Of a stretch of DNA of 5,138 nucleotides, positions 1 to 5,138 are shown one piece after another (the stretch's first letter is position 1; each line of letters opens with the position of its first letter). The DNA is taken from the NCBI GenBank assembly GCA_003526435.1, contig DPWF01000092.1:1-5138 (forward strand), read 5' to 3'. Under the pieces are notes generated by a model. The model did no database searches, was not told the DNA's origin, and saw only the letters and a program-made list of their open reading frames with translations. Origin of the DNA: Chitinophagaceae bacterium (GTDB lineage Bacteria; Bacteroidota; Bacteroidia; Chitinophagales; Chitinophagaceae). The position numbers and the translations under genes are program-made.

Positions 1-497
1 TCCTCAAACATTTTGGTGAGAATAAAATTGGTAGAACCATTTACAATGGCTTTAATAGAATGCAGTAGATCGTTATCGTAGTATTCTTCGAGGTTCCTGA
101 TTACAGGTATGGAAGCACATGCAGAAGATTCATATAAAAATGACTGACCTGTTTGTTCCTGTATTTCAAGTAACTCAGGCAGATGTTCAGCGATCATTTT
201 CTTGCTGGCACTCACTACCGCTTTGCCATTGCGTAATGCAGTTGAAACAATTTCAAATGCGGCATTGGCATCATCAATTACTTCTACTATTACATTGATC
301 TCCGGGTCGTTCAGTAATACCTGTCTGTCTGTGGTAAATAAATCTGCAGGTGCGTCTCTTTTTTTATCTGCGTTCCTGATACATACTTTTTTGATGCGGG
401 CTTTCAAAGAAGGTGTTTGCTGTAATACTTTGTACAAGCCTTCACCTACTACGCCAAATCCGAATAATCCAATCGTTAACTGTTTGTGTGCTTCCAT
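1..497 (-). CDS. hom: Homoserine dehydrogenase, N-terminal part (cut by window edge)
   Basis: Catalyses NAD(P)H-dependent reduction of aspartate semialdehyde to homoserine, the branch point to methionine and threonine, in the cytoplasm. I translated 165 codons on the minus strand from the ATG at 497. The frame is open to the window edge, so well over half of a usual 400-440 residue enzyme is missing. Visible motifs are a Rossmann dinucleotide loop GFGVVG (residues 13-18), SASKK (96-100) where the family usually has an (S/T)ANK-like motif with the conserved lysine (K99), YESSACASIP (122-131), and NGSTNFILTKM (153-163), a family hallmark. There is no aspartokinase domain in front, so this is a stand-alone enzyme. 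It starts 6 nt after the metB stop, so the two are almost certainly co-transcribed and share the SAM riboswitch upstream. No Shine-Dalgarno sequence is visible before the start. Family assignment is secure; cofactor preference cannot be judged. Confidence 0.93.
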   Translation of the reverse strand, partial: MEAHKQLTIGLFGFGVVGEGLYKVLQQTPSLKARIKKVCIRNADKKRDAPADLFTTDRQVLLNDPEINVIVEVIDDANAAFEIVSTALRNGKAVVSASKKMIAEHLPELLEIQEQTGQSFLYESSACASIPVIRNLEEYYDNDLLHSIKAIVNGSTNFILTKMFE

Positions 498-503
498 GGC
501 TGT

Positions 504-1685
504 TTATGCTATAGTGTTTGTTGAATATTGTTGTTGTCTGGAATATATGCGGTCAAATGTGTCTGAAAGATCTGCAACCAGGTCTTCGGGCTCTTCAAGC
601 CCAATCGACAAACGTATCAGGCTGTCTGAAACCCCGGCTGCTCTTCTTTTATCGGCCGGAATAGATTTATGCGTCATATTGGCCGGATGTGATACAAGAC
701 TCTTAATACCACCAAGACTTTCTGCGAGCTTGAATAATTTTGTAGAAGTAACAAAATCAATCGCCGCCTGCTCTGTATCTTCTTTTAGTGAGAAAGAAAC
801 AATGCCTCCAAAGTTTTTGGATTGCTTTTTTGCTATATCATGATTGGGATGGGTTGCTAAACCAGGATAGTACACTTTGTCAACTGCCGGATGTGCTTCC
901 AGAAATTTGGCAATAGCCAGTGCGCTGCTACAATGTTGCCGAATGCGAAGGTGCAGTGTTTCAATTCCACGAATTACCAGCCAACTGTCGAATGGGCCTA
1001 ATATGGCACCACAGGCATTCTGCAAATATTTTAGGCGCGCACCAATCTCTTTATCCTTGGCCACTACAATACCTGCAATCAGGTCGCTGTGTCCACCCAG
1101 GTATTTGGTAGCGCTGTGAATTACAATGTCAGCTCCCAGCGAAAGAGGTTGCTGTAAGGCGGGGGTAGCAAAAGTATTATCCACGCAAAGTAAACAGGCA
1201 TTGGCTTTGGCCACCTGTGCAATGGCTGCTATGTCTGAAATTTTTAAAGTAGGGTTGGTAGGTGTTTCCAGCCATATCAGTTTGGTTTTTGGTGTGATGG
1301 CATCAACAATATTGGCAACATCAGAAGTGTCTACATAATGCACTTTAATACCAAACTGTTCATATACATTGTTGAAAAGACGGAAAGCGCCGCCATATAT
1401 ATCGTCAACAGCAACAATTTCATCTCCGGTCTTCAGTAATTTGATGACATTGTCAATTGCTGCGAGACCACTGGCAAATGCCAGACCTACTTCACCATTC
1501 TCCAATCCGGCTATCAGTTTTTCCAATGTGGCACGTGTAGGGTTTCCGCTGCGGGCATAATCATATCCTTTGTTTACACCCGGTGCATCCTGTACAAATG
1601 TGGAAGTCTGGTAAATGGGTACAGCAATGGCACCAGTAAGTGGGTCAACCGGAATGCTGTGAATCAGTTGTGTTGCGTTGCTCAT
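504..1685 (-). CDS. metB: Cystathionine gamma-synthase/gamma-lyase family PLP enzyme
   Basis: A 393-residue member of the Cys/Met-metabolism PLP-dependent family (fold type I), cytoplasmic. As a gamma-synthase it would join an O-acylhomoserine to cysteine, giving cystathionine for methionine synthesis. Motifs in order: YDYARSGNPTR (41-51; Tyr43 and Arg45 belong to the PLP-phosphate site), ASGLAA (71-76), YGGAFRLF (97-104; Tyr97 stacks on PLP), VDNTFATP (168-175; Asp169 holds the pyridine nitrogen), SATKYLGGHSD (191-201; Lys194 is the Schiff-base lysine), AESLGG (321-326), MTH (337-339) and RLSIGLE (358-364; Arg358 binds substrate carboxylate). Glu322 aligns with the glutamate typical of cystathionine synthases and lyases rather than methionine gamma-lyase. 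The length argues against the longer O-acetylhomoserine sulfhydrylase (about 430 residues). Gamma-lyase activity cannot be excluded; the synthase call rests on the SAM riboswitch in front and hom behind. The start fits the N-terminus of the family. Confidence 0.88.
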   Translation of the reverse strand: MSNATQLIHSIPVDPLTGAIAVPIYQTSTFVQDAPGVNKGYDYARSGNPTRATLEKLIAGLENGEVGLAFASGLAAIDNVIKLLKTGDEIVAVDDIYGGAFRLFNNVYEQFGIKVHYVDTSDVANIVDAITPKTKLIWLETPTNPTLKISDIAAIAQVAKANACLLCVDNTFATPALQQPLSLGADIVIHSATKYLGGHSDLIAGIVVAKDKEIGARLKYLQNACGAILGPFDSWLVIRGIETLHLRIRQHCSSALAIAKFLEAHPAVDKVYYPGLATHPNHDIAKKQSKNFGGIVSFSLKEDTEQAAIDFVTSTKLFKLAESLGGIKSLVSHPANMTHKSIPADKRRAAGVSDSLIRLSIGLEEPEDLVADLSDTFDRIYSRQQQYSTNTIA

Positions 1686-1699
1686 GTTAAACAGTTTGC

Positions 1700-1717
1700 T
1701 TCTTTCCAGGGAAAGAA
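1700..1717. repeat. 18-bp near-perfect palindrome before metB
   Basis: TTCTTTCC (1700-1707) and GGAAAGAA (1710-1717) are perfect inverted copies separated by 2 nt, ending 14 nt upstream of the metB start codon. In RNA it could form a 7-bp hairpin with a 4-nt loop next to the ribosome-binding region. In DNA it could be a small operator. No function is shown by the sequence. Confidence 0.5.
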
Positions 1718-1774
1718 ATGATAAATGTTGTTAGTCAGTGTTATTCGGCAGCAACAAATCGTGAAGGAGAGCGA

Positions 1775-1813
1775 ACTTACCGGCAGAGCATAAAAAAAGC
1801 TCACCCGGTAAGT
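1775..1813 (-). promoter_or_regulatory. Alternative hairpin enclosing the terminator 3' arm
   Basis: In the metB leader, ACTTACCGG (1813-1805) can pair perfectly over 9 bp with CCGGTAAGT (1783-1775). The 21-nt loop would hold most of the terminator 3' arm and its U-run, so this hairpin and the terminator exclude each other. Its second arm is transcribed after the terminator, so it cannot easily influence the termination decision. It could form in read-through transcripts. The pairing is seen directly; any role is inference. Confidence 0.45.
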
Positions 1814-1824
1814 CAGATGAGCTT
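1792..1824 (-). terminator. Intrinsic terminator of the SAM riboswitch
   Basis: On the minus strand AAGCTCATC (1824-1816) pairs with GGTGAGCTT (1805-1797) as a 9-bp stem with one G-U pair and a 10-nt loop. It is followed at once by seven T residues (1798-1792, the first shared with the stem). It lies about 50 nt beyond the aptamer and about 105 nt before metB, the expected place for a transcription-attenuating S-box platform. When SAM is bound it should stop transcription before metB and hom. Confidence 0.85.
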
Positions 1825-1876
1825 GAACTATGTAGAACGGCGAACCGTTTTGAAATCAAACTATTACTCTGACTTA
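1809..1876 (-). promoter_or_regulatory. Candidate antiterminator helix of the SAM riboswitch
   Basis: TAAGTCAGA (minus strand 1876-1868) pairs perfectly over 9 bp with TCTGACTTA (1817-1809). The first arm uses five nucleotides of the aptamer's closing P1 helix (1872-1876). The second covers eight nucleotides... of which 1809-1815 are terminator loop and 1816-1817 are terminator stem. Forming it should therefore oppose both the SAM-bound aptamer and the terminator, the standard S-box logic. Inside it lies a 5-bp hairpin, AACGG (1849-1845) with CCGTT (1840-1836), capped by a UUCG tetraloop. The overlap with the terminator stem is only 2 bp, so how completely it blocks termination is uncertain. 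Confidence 0.65.
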
Positions 1877-1986
1877 TCTCTTTCCGCCTGTGGCGGAATC
1901 GGATTTGGCACCTTCGTACCGCTGAGTGAGCGATATGGGTTGCCAAGGCATCATCGGGCCAATTCCCTCTGCCTTTCTTGATAAGT
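1872..1986 (-). promoter_or_regulatory. SAM-I (S-box) riboswitch aptamer
   Basis: This RNA element senses S-adenosylmethionine and controls the downstream metB-hom unit. The minus strand carries the S-box core: AAGAAAGGCAGAGGGA, GGCCCGATGA, GGCAACC and GGTGCCAAATCC in the right order. The four-way junction can be traced. P1 is ACTTATC (1986-1980) with GATAAGT (1878-1872), 7 bp. P2 is AAGGCA (1975-1970) with TGCCTT (1950-1945), with a GGG/CCC extension (1967-1965 / 1958-1956). P3 has CGCT (1932-1929) with AGCG (1923-1920) plus outer pairs. P4 is TTCCGCC (1898-1892) with GGCGGAA (1888-1882). The expected pseudoknot is present: TTGG (1962-1959) with CCAA (1908-1905). The aptamer lies about 14 nt after the predicted transcription start. 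Its position before methionine genes agrees with its known role. Confidence 0.95.
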
Positions 1987-2006
1987 TGTTGTTGAAAGAA
2001 CTGGTA

Positions 2007-2039
2007 CAAAAGTAGGGTGCTGCCGATCAATTTACCAAA
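2007..2039 (-). promoter_or_regulatory. Bacteroidota-type promoter of the metB-hom unit
   Basis: On the minus strand TTTG (2039-2036) is followed after 21 nt by TACTTTTG (2014-2007). This matches the published Bacteroidota primary-sigma consensus, TTTG then TAnnTTTG with a spacing near 19-21. The transcription start would lie around 2000, leaving about 14 nt before the riboswitch P1 helix, a sensible arrangement. Confidence 0.75.
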
Positions 2040-2128
2040 TCTCACTAAAAAATAAATTTGTTAATTCAGTGAAACCTTTTACAGTAAGGCATTTCGGGCG
2101 GTAAAAAATTTTCCTAACAGATGTTCGC

Positions 2129-2165
2129 TTGCAACAAAAAGGCTCATCTGATGTTCTTATCTTTA
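2129..2165 (+). promoter_or_regulatory. Candidate uvrA promoter
   Basis: TATCTTTA (2158-2165) matches seven of eight positions of the Bacteroidota TAnnTTTG element. A TTG at 2129-2131 is the nearest candidate upstream box, but its 26-nt spacing is longer than usual. Transcription from here would start about 5 nt before the uvrA ATG, giving a nearly leaderless message. The downstream element is plausible and the upstream one weak. Confidence 0.4.
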
Positions 2166-2175
2166 CCTTTCAGCT

Positions 2176-5055
2176 ATGGCAAAAAAGACCTCACAGGAGA
2201 ACAAAACAACTCCTTTACAATATCAGGAAGAGCAGATTTCAGTATTTGGTGCGCGGGAACATAACCTGAAAAATATCGATATCAGTATCCCCAAAAACAA
2301 ACTGGTAGTATTTACCGGCGTAAGTGGAAGTGGTAAATCATCTCTTGCTTTTGATACTATTTACAATGAGGGGCAACGCAGGTACATGGAAAGTTTCAGT
2401 GCCTATGCGCGGCAGTTTATGGGCGATATGGAAAGACCCGATGTAGATAAAATAACCGGACTCTCACCTGTTATTTCCATCGAACAAAAAACAACCAATA
2501 AGAACCCGCGATCAACGGTTGGTACGGTTACAGAAGTATACGACTTTATGCGTTTGTTGTTTGCTCGGATAGGGGAAGCGTATAGTTATAACACGGGAAA
2601 AAAGATGATCAAGTTCAGCGAGGAAGAAATCGTTGATAATATTTTTCAGAAATACAAACAGAAGAAGATCACTTTACTGGCGCCATTGATTCGGGGTAGA
2701 AAAGGTCATTACCGGGAGTTATTTGAAGATATCCGGAAAAAAGGTTTCCTGAAAGTAAGGGTAGATGGTGAAGTGATTGATCTCACACCCAAATTACAGG
2801 TAGACCGTTATAAAATACATGATATTGAAGTGGTGATAGATCGTTTACAGGTAACGGATGATATGCGCGTAAGATTGAGCCAGAGTGTACAACAGACCCT
2901 CAAAATGGGAAAGGATCTGATGTTCCTGCTCATCAACGATACCAGTAAAGTAGTACAGTATTCGAAACAACTGATGTGTGAAGAAACCGGGATCAGTTAT
3001 GAAGAGCCTTCACCCAATGCATTTTCCTTTAACTCACCCTATGGTGCCTGCCAGGTTTGTAAAGGATTGGGGAATGTTTATTCTGTGAGTATGGAAGCAG
3101 TGATTCCCGATCGTTCACTGAGTATAAAAGAAGGAGGGATAGCGCCATTGGGTGAACAGCGTGATGCTTATATGTTCAGGAATGTGGAGACGCTGGCAAA
3201 GAAAAACAAGATCAGTCTTGATAAGCCGATTAAAGAACTGCCCGAAAAATCACTCAATATTTTACTCTATGGAAATGCAGATGGTATTACAGAAGAAACC
3301 ATCGATATGGATGAAGTGGCAACGGGCACACCTTATGAAGGAGTATTTGAAGGAATAATTCCCATGCTTAAACGTTGGTTCACAGGTACAAGTAGTAGCG
3401 AGACTTTACGGGAATGGGTGGAACAATTTATGGAACTGAAAATCTGTGGAGAATGCAACGGTGCAAGACTGAAAAAGGAAAGCCGCTGGTTTAAAGTAGA
3501 TGAAAAAAATATCTCAGAACTCAGTAACCTGAACCTCGATAAACTGCATAAATGGTTTGAAGGAATTGAAAAAAGACTGGATAACAAACAAAATGTAATT
3601 GCAAAAGATATCCTGAAAGAAATACGAGAGCGATTACAGTTTTTACTGGATGTTGGACTTACTTATCTCTCGTTAAACAGGCCGTCCAGGACATTAAGTG
3701 GGGGAGAGTCGCAACGTATCAGGCTCGCCACACAAATTGGTTCGCAGTTGCAGGGCATTACTTATATATTGGATGAGCCATCGATCGGGTTACACCAACG
3801 TGACAATCATCAACTCATCAAGGCCTTACAAAACCTGCGAAACATTGGTAACACTGTATTGGTAGTAGAACATGATAAAGATATCATGCTGGCAGCCGAT
3901 CATCTGGTAGATATCGGTCCACGGGCGGGTGCTTACGGCGGACAGATTGTGGCAGCAGGAACACCTTCAGATGTTTTAAAAAGTAATTCTGAAACGGCCC
4001 AGTATTTAAACGGAAAGAAAAGTATTGAAATACCTGCAGAGAGAAGAAAAGGCAATGGAAAAATACTGGAACTAAAGGGTGCGGGTGGTAATAACCTGAA
4101 AAATGTAAACGTACAGTTTCCGTTGGGTAAACTGATTGTGGTGAGTGGTGTAAGTGGGAGCGGTAAATCTACCCTGATCAATGAAACCTTATATCCGCTG
4201 TTGTCAAAACATTGTTACAACAGCAGGGTAACACCCATGGAGTTCAAGAGTATCAAAGGTTTGGAGCATATTGACAAAGTGATTGAAATTGACCAGTCGC
4301 CCATTGGCAGAACACCCCGCAGTAACCCTGCTACCTATTGTGGATTCTTTACAGAGATCAGAACCTTATTTTCGTCGGTTCCGGAAGCAAAAATCAGGGG
4401 GTATAATGCCGGACGTTTTTCTTTCAATGTAAAAGGAGGACGTTGCGATATGTGTGAAGGTGGTGGTATGCGTGTTATCGAAATGAATTTTCTTCCTGAT
4501 GTATATGTACACTGTGAAAAGTGTAACGGGAAAAGATACAATCGCGAAACATTGGAGATTCGGTATAAAGGAAAATCGATCAGCGATGTATTGAATATGA
4601 CGGTTGATGAAGCCTGCGATTTTTTTCAGCCTGTACATTACCTCTACAGAAAAGTAAAAGTATTGCAGGATGTAGGATTGGGCTATATCACATTAGGTCA
4701 GTCGGCTGTAACATTGAGTGGCGGTGAGGCACAGCGTGTGAAACTGGCAACGGAACTTGGGAAAAAAGATACCGGCAAAACATTTTATATTCTTGACGAG
4801 CCCACAACAGGTTTGCATTTCCAGGATATACGTCATTTGCTTGATGTATTAAATAAACTGGTAGACAGGGGTAATACGGTACTCGTAATTGAACATAACC
4901 TTGATGTAATAAAAGTAGCAGATCATATCATCGACCTCGGACCCGAAGGAGGTGATGGTGGGGGAATTATTTTATTTGAAGGCACCCCCGAAGAAATGAT
5001 TCACAATAAAAAAAGCCATACGGCAAGGTTTGTGAAGGAGGAACTGAAAGGGTAA
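2176..5055 (+). CDS. uvrA: Excinuclease ABC subunit A (UvrA)
   Basis: Damage-recognition ATPase of nucleotide excision repair. UvrA dimers with UvrB scan DNA and load UvrB at lesions. The 959-residue protein is full length (E. coli 940). It has two ABC ATPase modules: Walker A GVSGSGKSS (48-56) and GVSGSGKST (658-666), signatures LSGGESQR (507-514) and LSGGEAQR (847-854), Walker B ILDEPSIGLH (531-540) and ILDEPTTGLH (872-881), and switch histidines His566 and His907. The UvrB-binding region (about 130-250) is present, so it is the canonical UvrA, not the UvrA2 class that lacks it. The C-terminal zinc module is intact (Cys757, 760, 780, 783; CX2CX19CX2C), and a CxxC pair sits at 425/428. The first zinc module keeps Cys268, Cys292 and Cys295, but Thr271 replaces the usual second cysteine. 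The ATG at 2176 fits the family N-terminus; no Shine-Dalgarno sequence is clear. Confidence 0.98.
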   Translation: MAKKTSQENKTTPLQYQEEQISVFGAREHNLKNIDISIPKNKLVVFTGVSGSGKSSLAFDTIYNEGQRRYMESFSAYARQFMGDMERPDVDKITGLSPVISIEQKTTNKNPRSTVGTVTEVYDFMRLLFARIGEAYSYNTGKKMIKFSEEEIVDNIFQKYKQKKITLLAPLIRGRKGHYRELFEDIRKKGFLKVRVDGEVIDLTPKLQVDRYKIHDIEVVIDRLQVTDDMRVRLSQSVQQTLKMGKDLMFLLINDTSKVVQYSKQLMCEETGISYEEPSPNAFSFNSPYGACQVCKGLGNVYSVSMEAVIPDRSLSIKEGGIAPLGEQRDAYMFRNVETLAKKNKISLDKPIKELPEKSLNILLYGNADGITEETIDMDEVATGTPYEGVFEGIIPMLKRWFTGTSSSETLREWVEQFMELKICGECNGARLKKESRWFKVDEKNISELSNLNLDKLHKWFEGIEKRLDNKQNVIAKDILKEIRERLQFLLDVGLTYLSLNRPSRTLSGGESQRIRLATQIGSQLQGITYILDEPSIGLHQRDNHQLIKALQNLRNIGNTVLVVEHDKDIMLAADHLVDIGPRAGAYGGQIVAAGTPSDVLKSNSETAQYLNGKKSIEIPAERRKGNGKILELKGAGGNNLKNVNVQFPLGKLIVVSGVSGSGKSTLINETLYPLLSKHCYNSRVTPMEFKSIKGLEHIDKVIEIDQSPIGRTPRSNPATYCGFFTEIRTLFSSVPEAKIRGYNAGRFSFNVKGGRCDMCEGGGMRVIEMNFLPDVYVHCEKCNGKRYNRETLEIRYKGKSISDVLNMTVDEACDFFQPVHYLYRKVKVLQDVGLGYITLGQSAVTLSGGEAQRVKLATELGKKDTGKTFYILDEPTTGLHFQDIRHLLDVLNKLVDRGNTVLVIEHNLDVIKVADHIIDLGPEGGDGGGIILFEGTPEEMIHNKKSHTARFVKEELKG

Positions 5056-5063
5056 GAGATAAG

Positions 5064-5138
5064 TTTCAAGTTTCAAGCCACAAGCTACAAGGTAGATGTT
5101 TTGAAATGTTTCTTCCTTGTAGCTTGTGGCTTGAAACT
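5064..5138. repeat. Long inverted repeat made of 7-nt CAAG units (cut by window edge)
   Basis: Starting 9 nt after the uvrA stop, four 7-nt units follow in tandem: TTTCAAG (5064-5070), TTTCAAG (5071-5077), CCACAAG (5078-5084) and CTACAAG (5085-5091). After a 22-nt spacer the inverse appears as CTTGTAG (5116-5122), CTTGTGG (5123-5129) and CTTGAAA (5130-5136). The arms 5069-5092 and 5115-5138 are perfect 24-bp inverted copies, and the right arm reaches the last base of the window, so the element may be longer. It could fold as a strong hairpin in DNA or in the uvrA 3' transcript. It may help end or protect that transcript, but no T-run is visible. It resembles a dispersed intergenic (REP-like) repeat; that class is inference. 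Confidence 0.85.

Larger units (their letters stand above)
1686..2175. other. Divergent metB-uvrA intergenic region
   Basis: This 490-nt gap holds no credible protein gene. From left to right it contains the metB-proximal leader with a palindrome (1700-1717), an alternative hairpin (1775-1813), the terminator and antiterminator, the SAM-I aptamer, the minus-strand metB promoter, an AT-rich stretch of about 90 nt (2040-2128) in which I see no defined element, and a candidate uvrA promoter just before its ATG. The transcribed metB leader would be a little over 300 nt long. Confidence 0.85.

Noticed and set aside
202..843. Plus-strand 213-codon ORF
   Set aside because: Runs antisense across hom and the end of metB, both supported by strong protein motifs; its own translation is low-complexity Ser/Leu-rich without domain signs.
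504..1685. O-acetylhomoserine sulfhydrylase or methionine gamma-lyase as the product
   Set aside because: Length of 393 residues and Glu322 in AESLGG fit cystathionine synthase/lyase better; synthase versus lyase remains open.
1718..1981. Plus-strand 87-codon ORF across the same leader
   Set aside because: Antisense shadow of the riboswitch; no promoter or protein family signal.
1731..2045. Minus-strand 104-codon ORF upstream of metB
   Set aside because: It lies exactly over the promoter, SAM-I aptamer and terminator; the peptide has no recognisable family features, and the RNA structure explains the sequence.
2118..2150. Inverted repeat CAGATG/CATCTG with a 21-nt spacer before uvrA as a damage-response operator
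   Set aside because: Six-bp arms are short enough to arise by chance, and the site does not match a LexA box I could recognise.
3333..3587. Minus-strand ORFs inside uvrA (also 3933-4181, 4335-4541 and 4366-4638) and a plus-strand one at 3152-3358
   Set aside because: All overlap the well-supported uvrA frame and show no family motifs.
5064..5138. CRISPR array or plain intrinsic terminator
   Set aside because: Repeat units are only 7 nt with no spacers, so not CRISPR; no T-run is visible after the hairpin, so a terminator label is not justified from this window.

Overview
The window appears to come from a Bacteroidota chromosome, probably Chitinophagaceae or a close relative. That placement is an inference. 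It rests on promoter-like sequences of the TTTG / TAnnTTTG type, the lack of clear Shine-Dalgarno sequences before the genes, and the style of the Hom, MetB and UvrA proteins. Everything is bacterial housekeeping DNA, and no phage, transposase or CRISPR signal was seen.

Left part, minus strand (about 2039 down to 1): a methionine-biosynthesis transcription unit. A Bacteroidota-type promoter (2007-2039) leads into a well-formed SAM-I (S-box) riboswitch aptamer (1872-1986). An expression platform follows, with a candidate antiterminator (1809-1876) and an intrinsic terminator (1792-1824). Next come a cystathionine gamma-synthase/lyase family gene (metB, 504-1685) and, 6 nt later, homoserine dehydrogenase (hom, 1-497), which runs off the left edge. 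Hom makes homoserine; after O-acylation by an enzyme not in the window, MetB would join it to cysteine as cystathionine. S-adenosylmethionine, the downstream product, would shut the unit off by premature termination.

Right part, plus strand: uvrA (2176-5055), the complete DNA-damage recognition ATPase of nucleotide excision repair. It is transcribed divergently from the met unit, apparently from a promoter very close to its start codon.

The 490-nt gap between metB and uvrA (1686-2175) is therefore mostly regulatory RNA plus two promoters; the ORFs that cross it are not genes.

Right edge (5064-5138): a long hairpin with perfect 24-bp arms. Each arm is built from tandem 7-nt units ending in CAAG. 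The window cuts it off, and it looks like a dispersed intergenic repeat. The two observations most worth following up are the riboswitch platform and this heptad-built inverted repeat.
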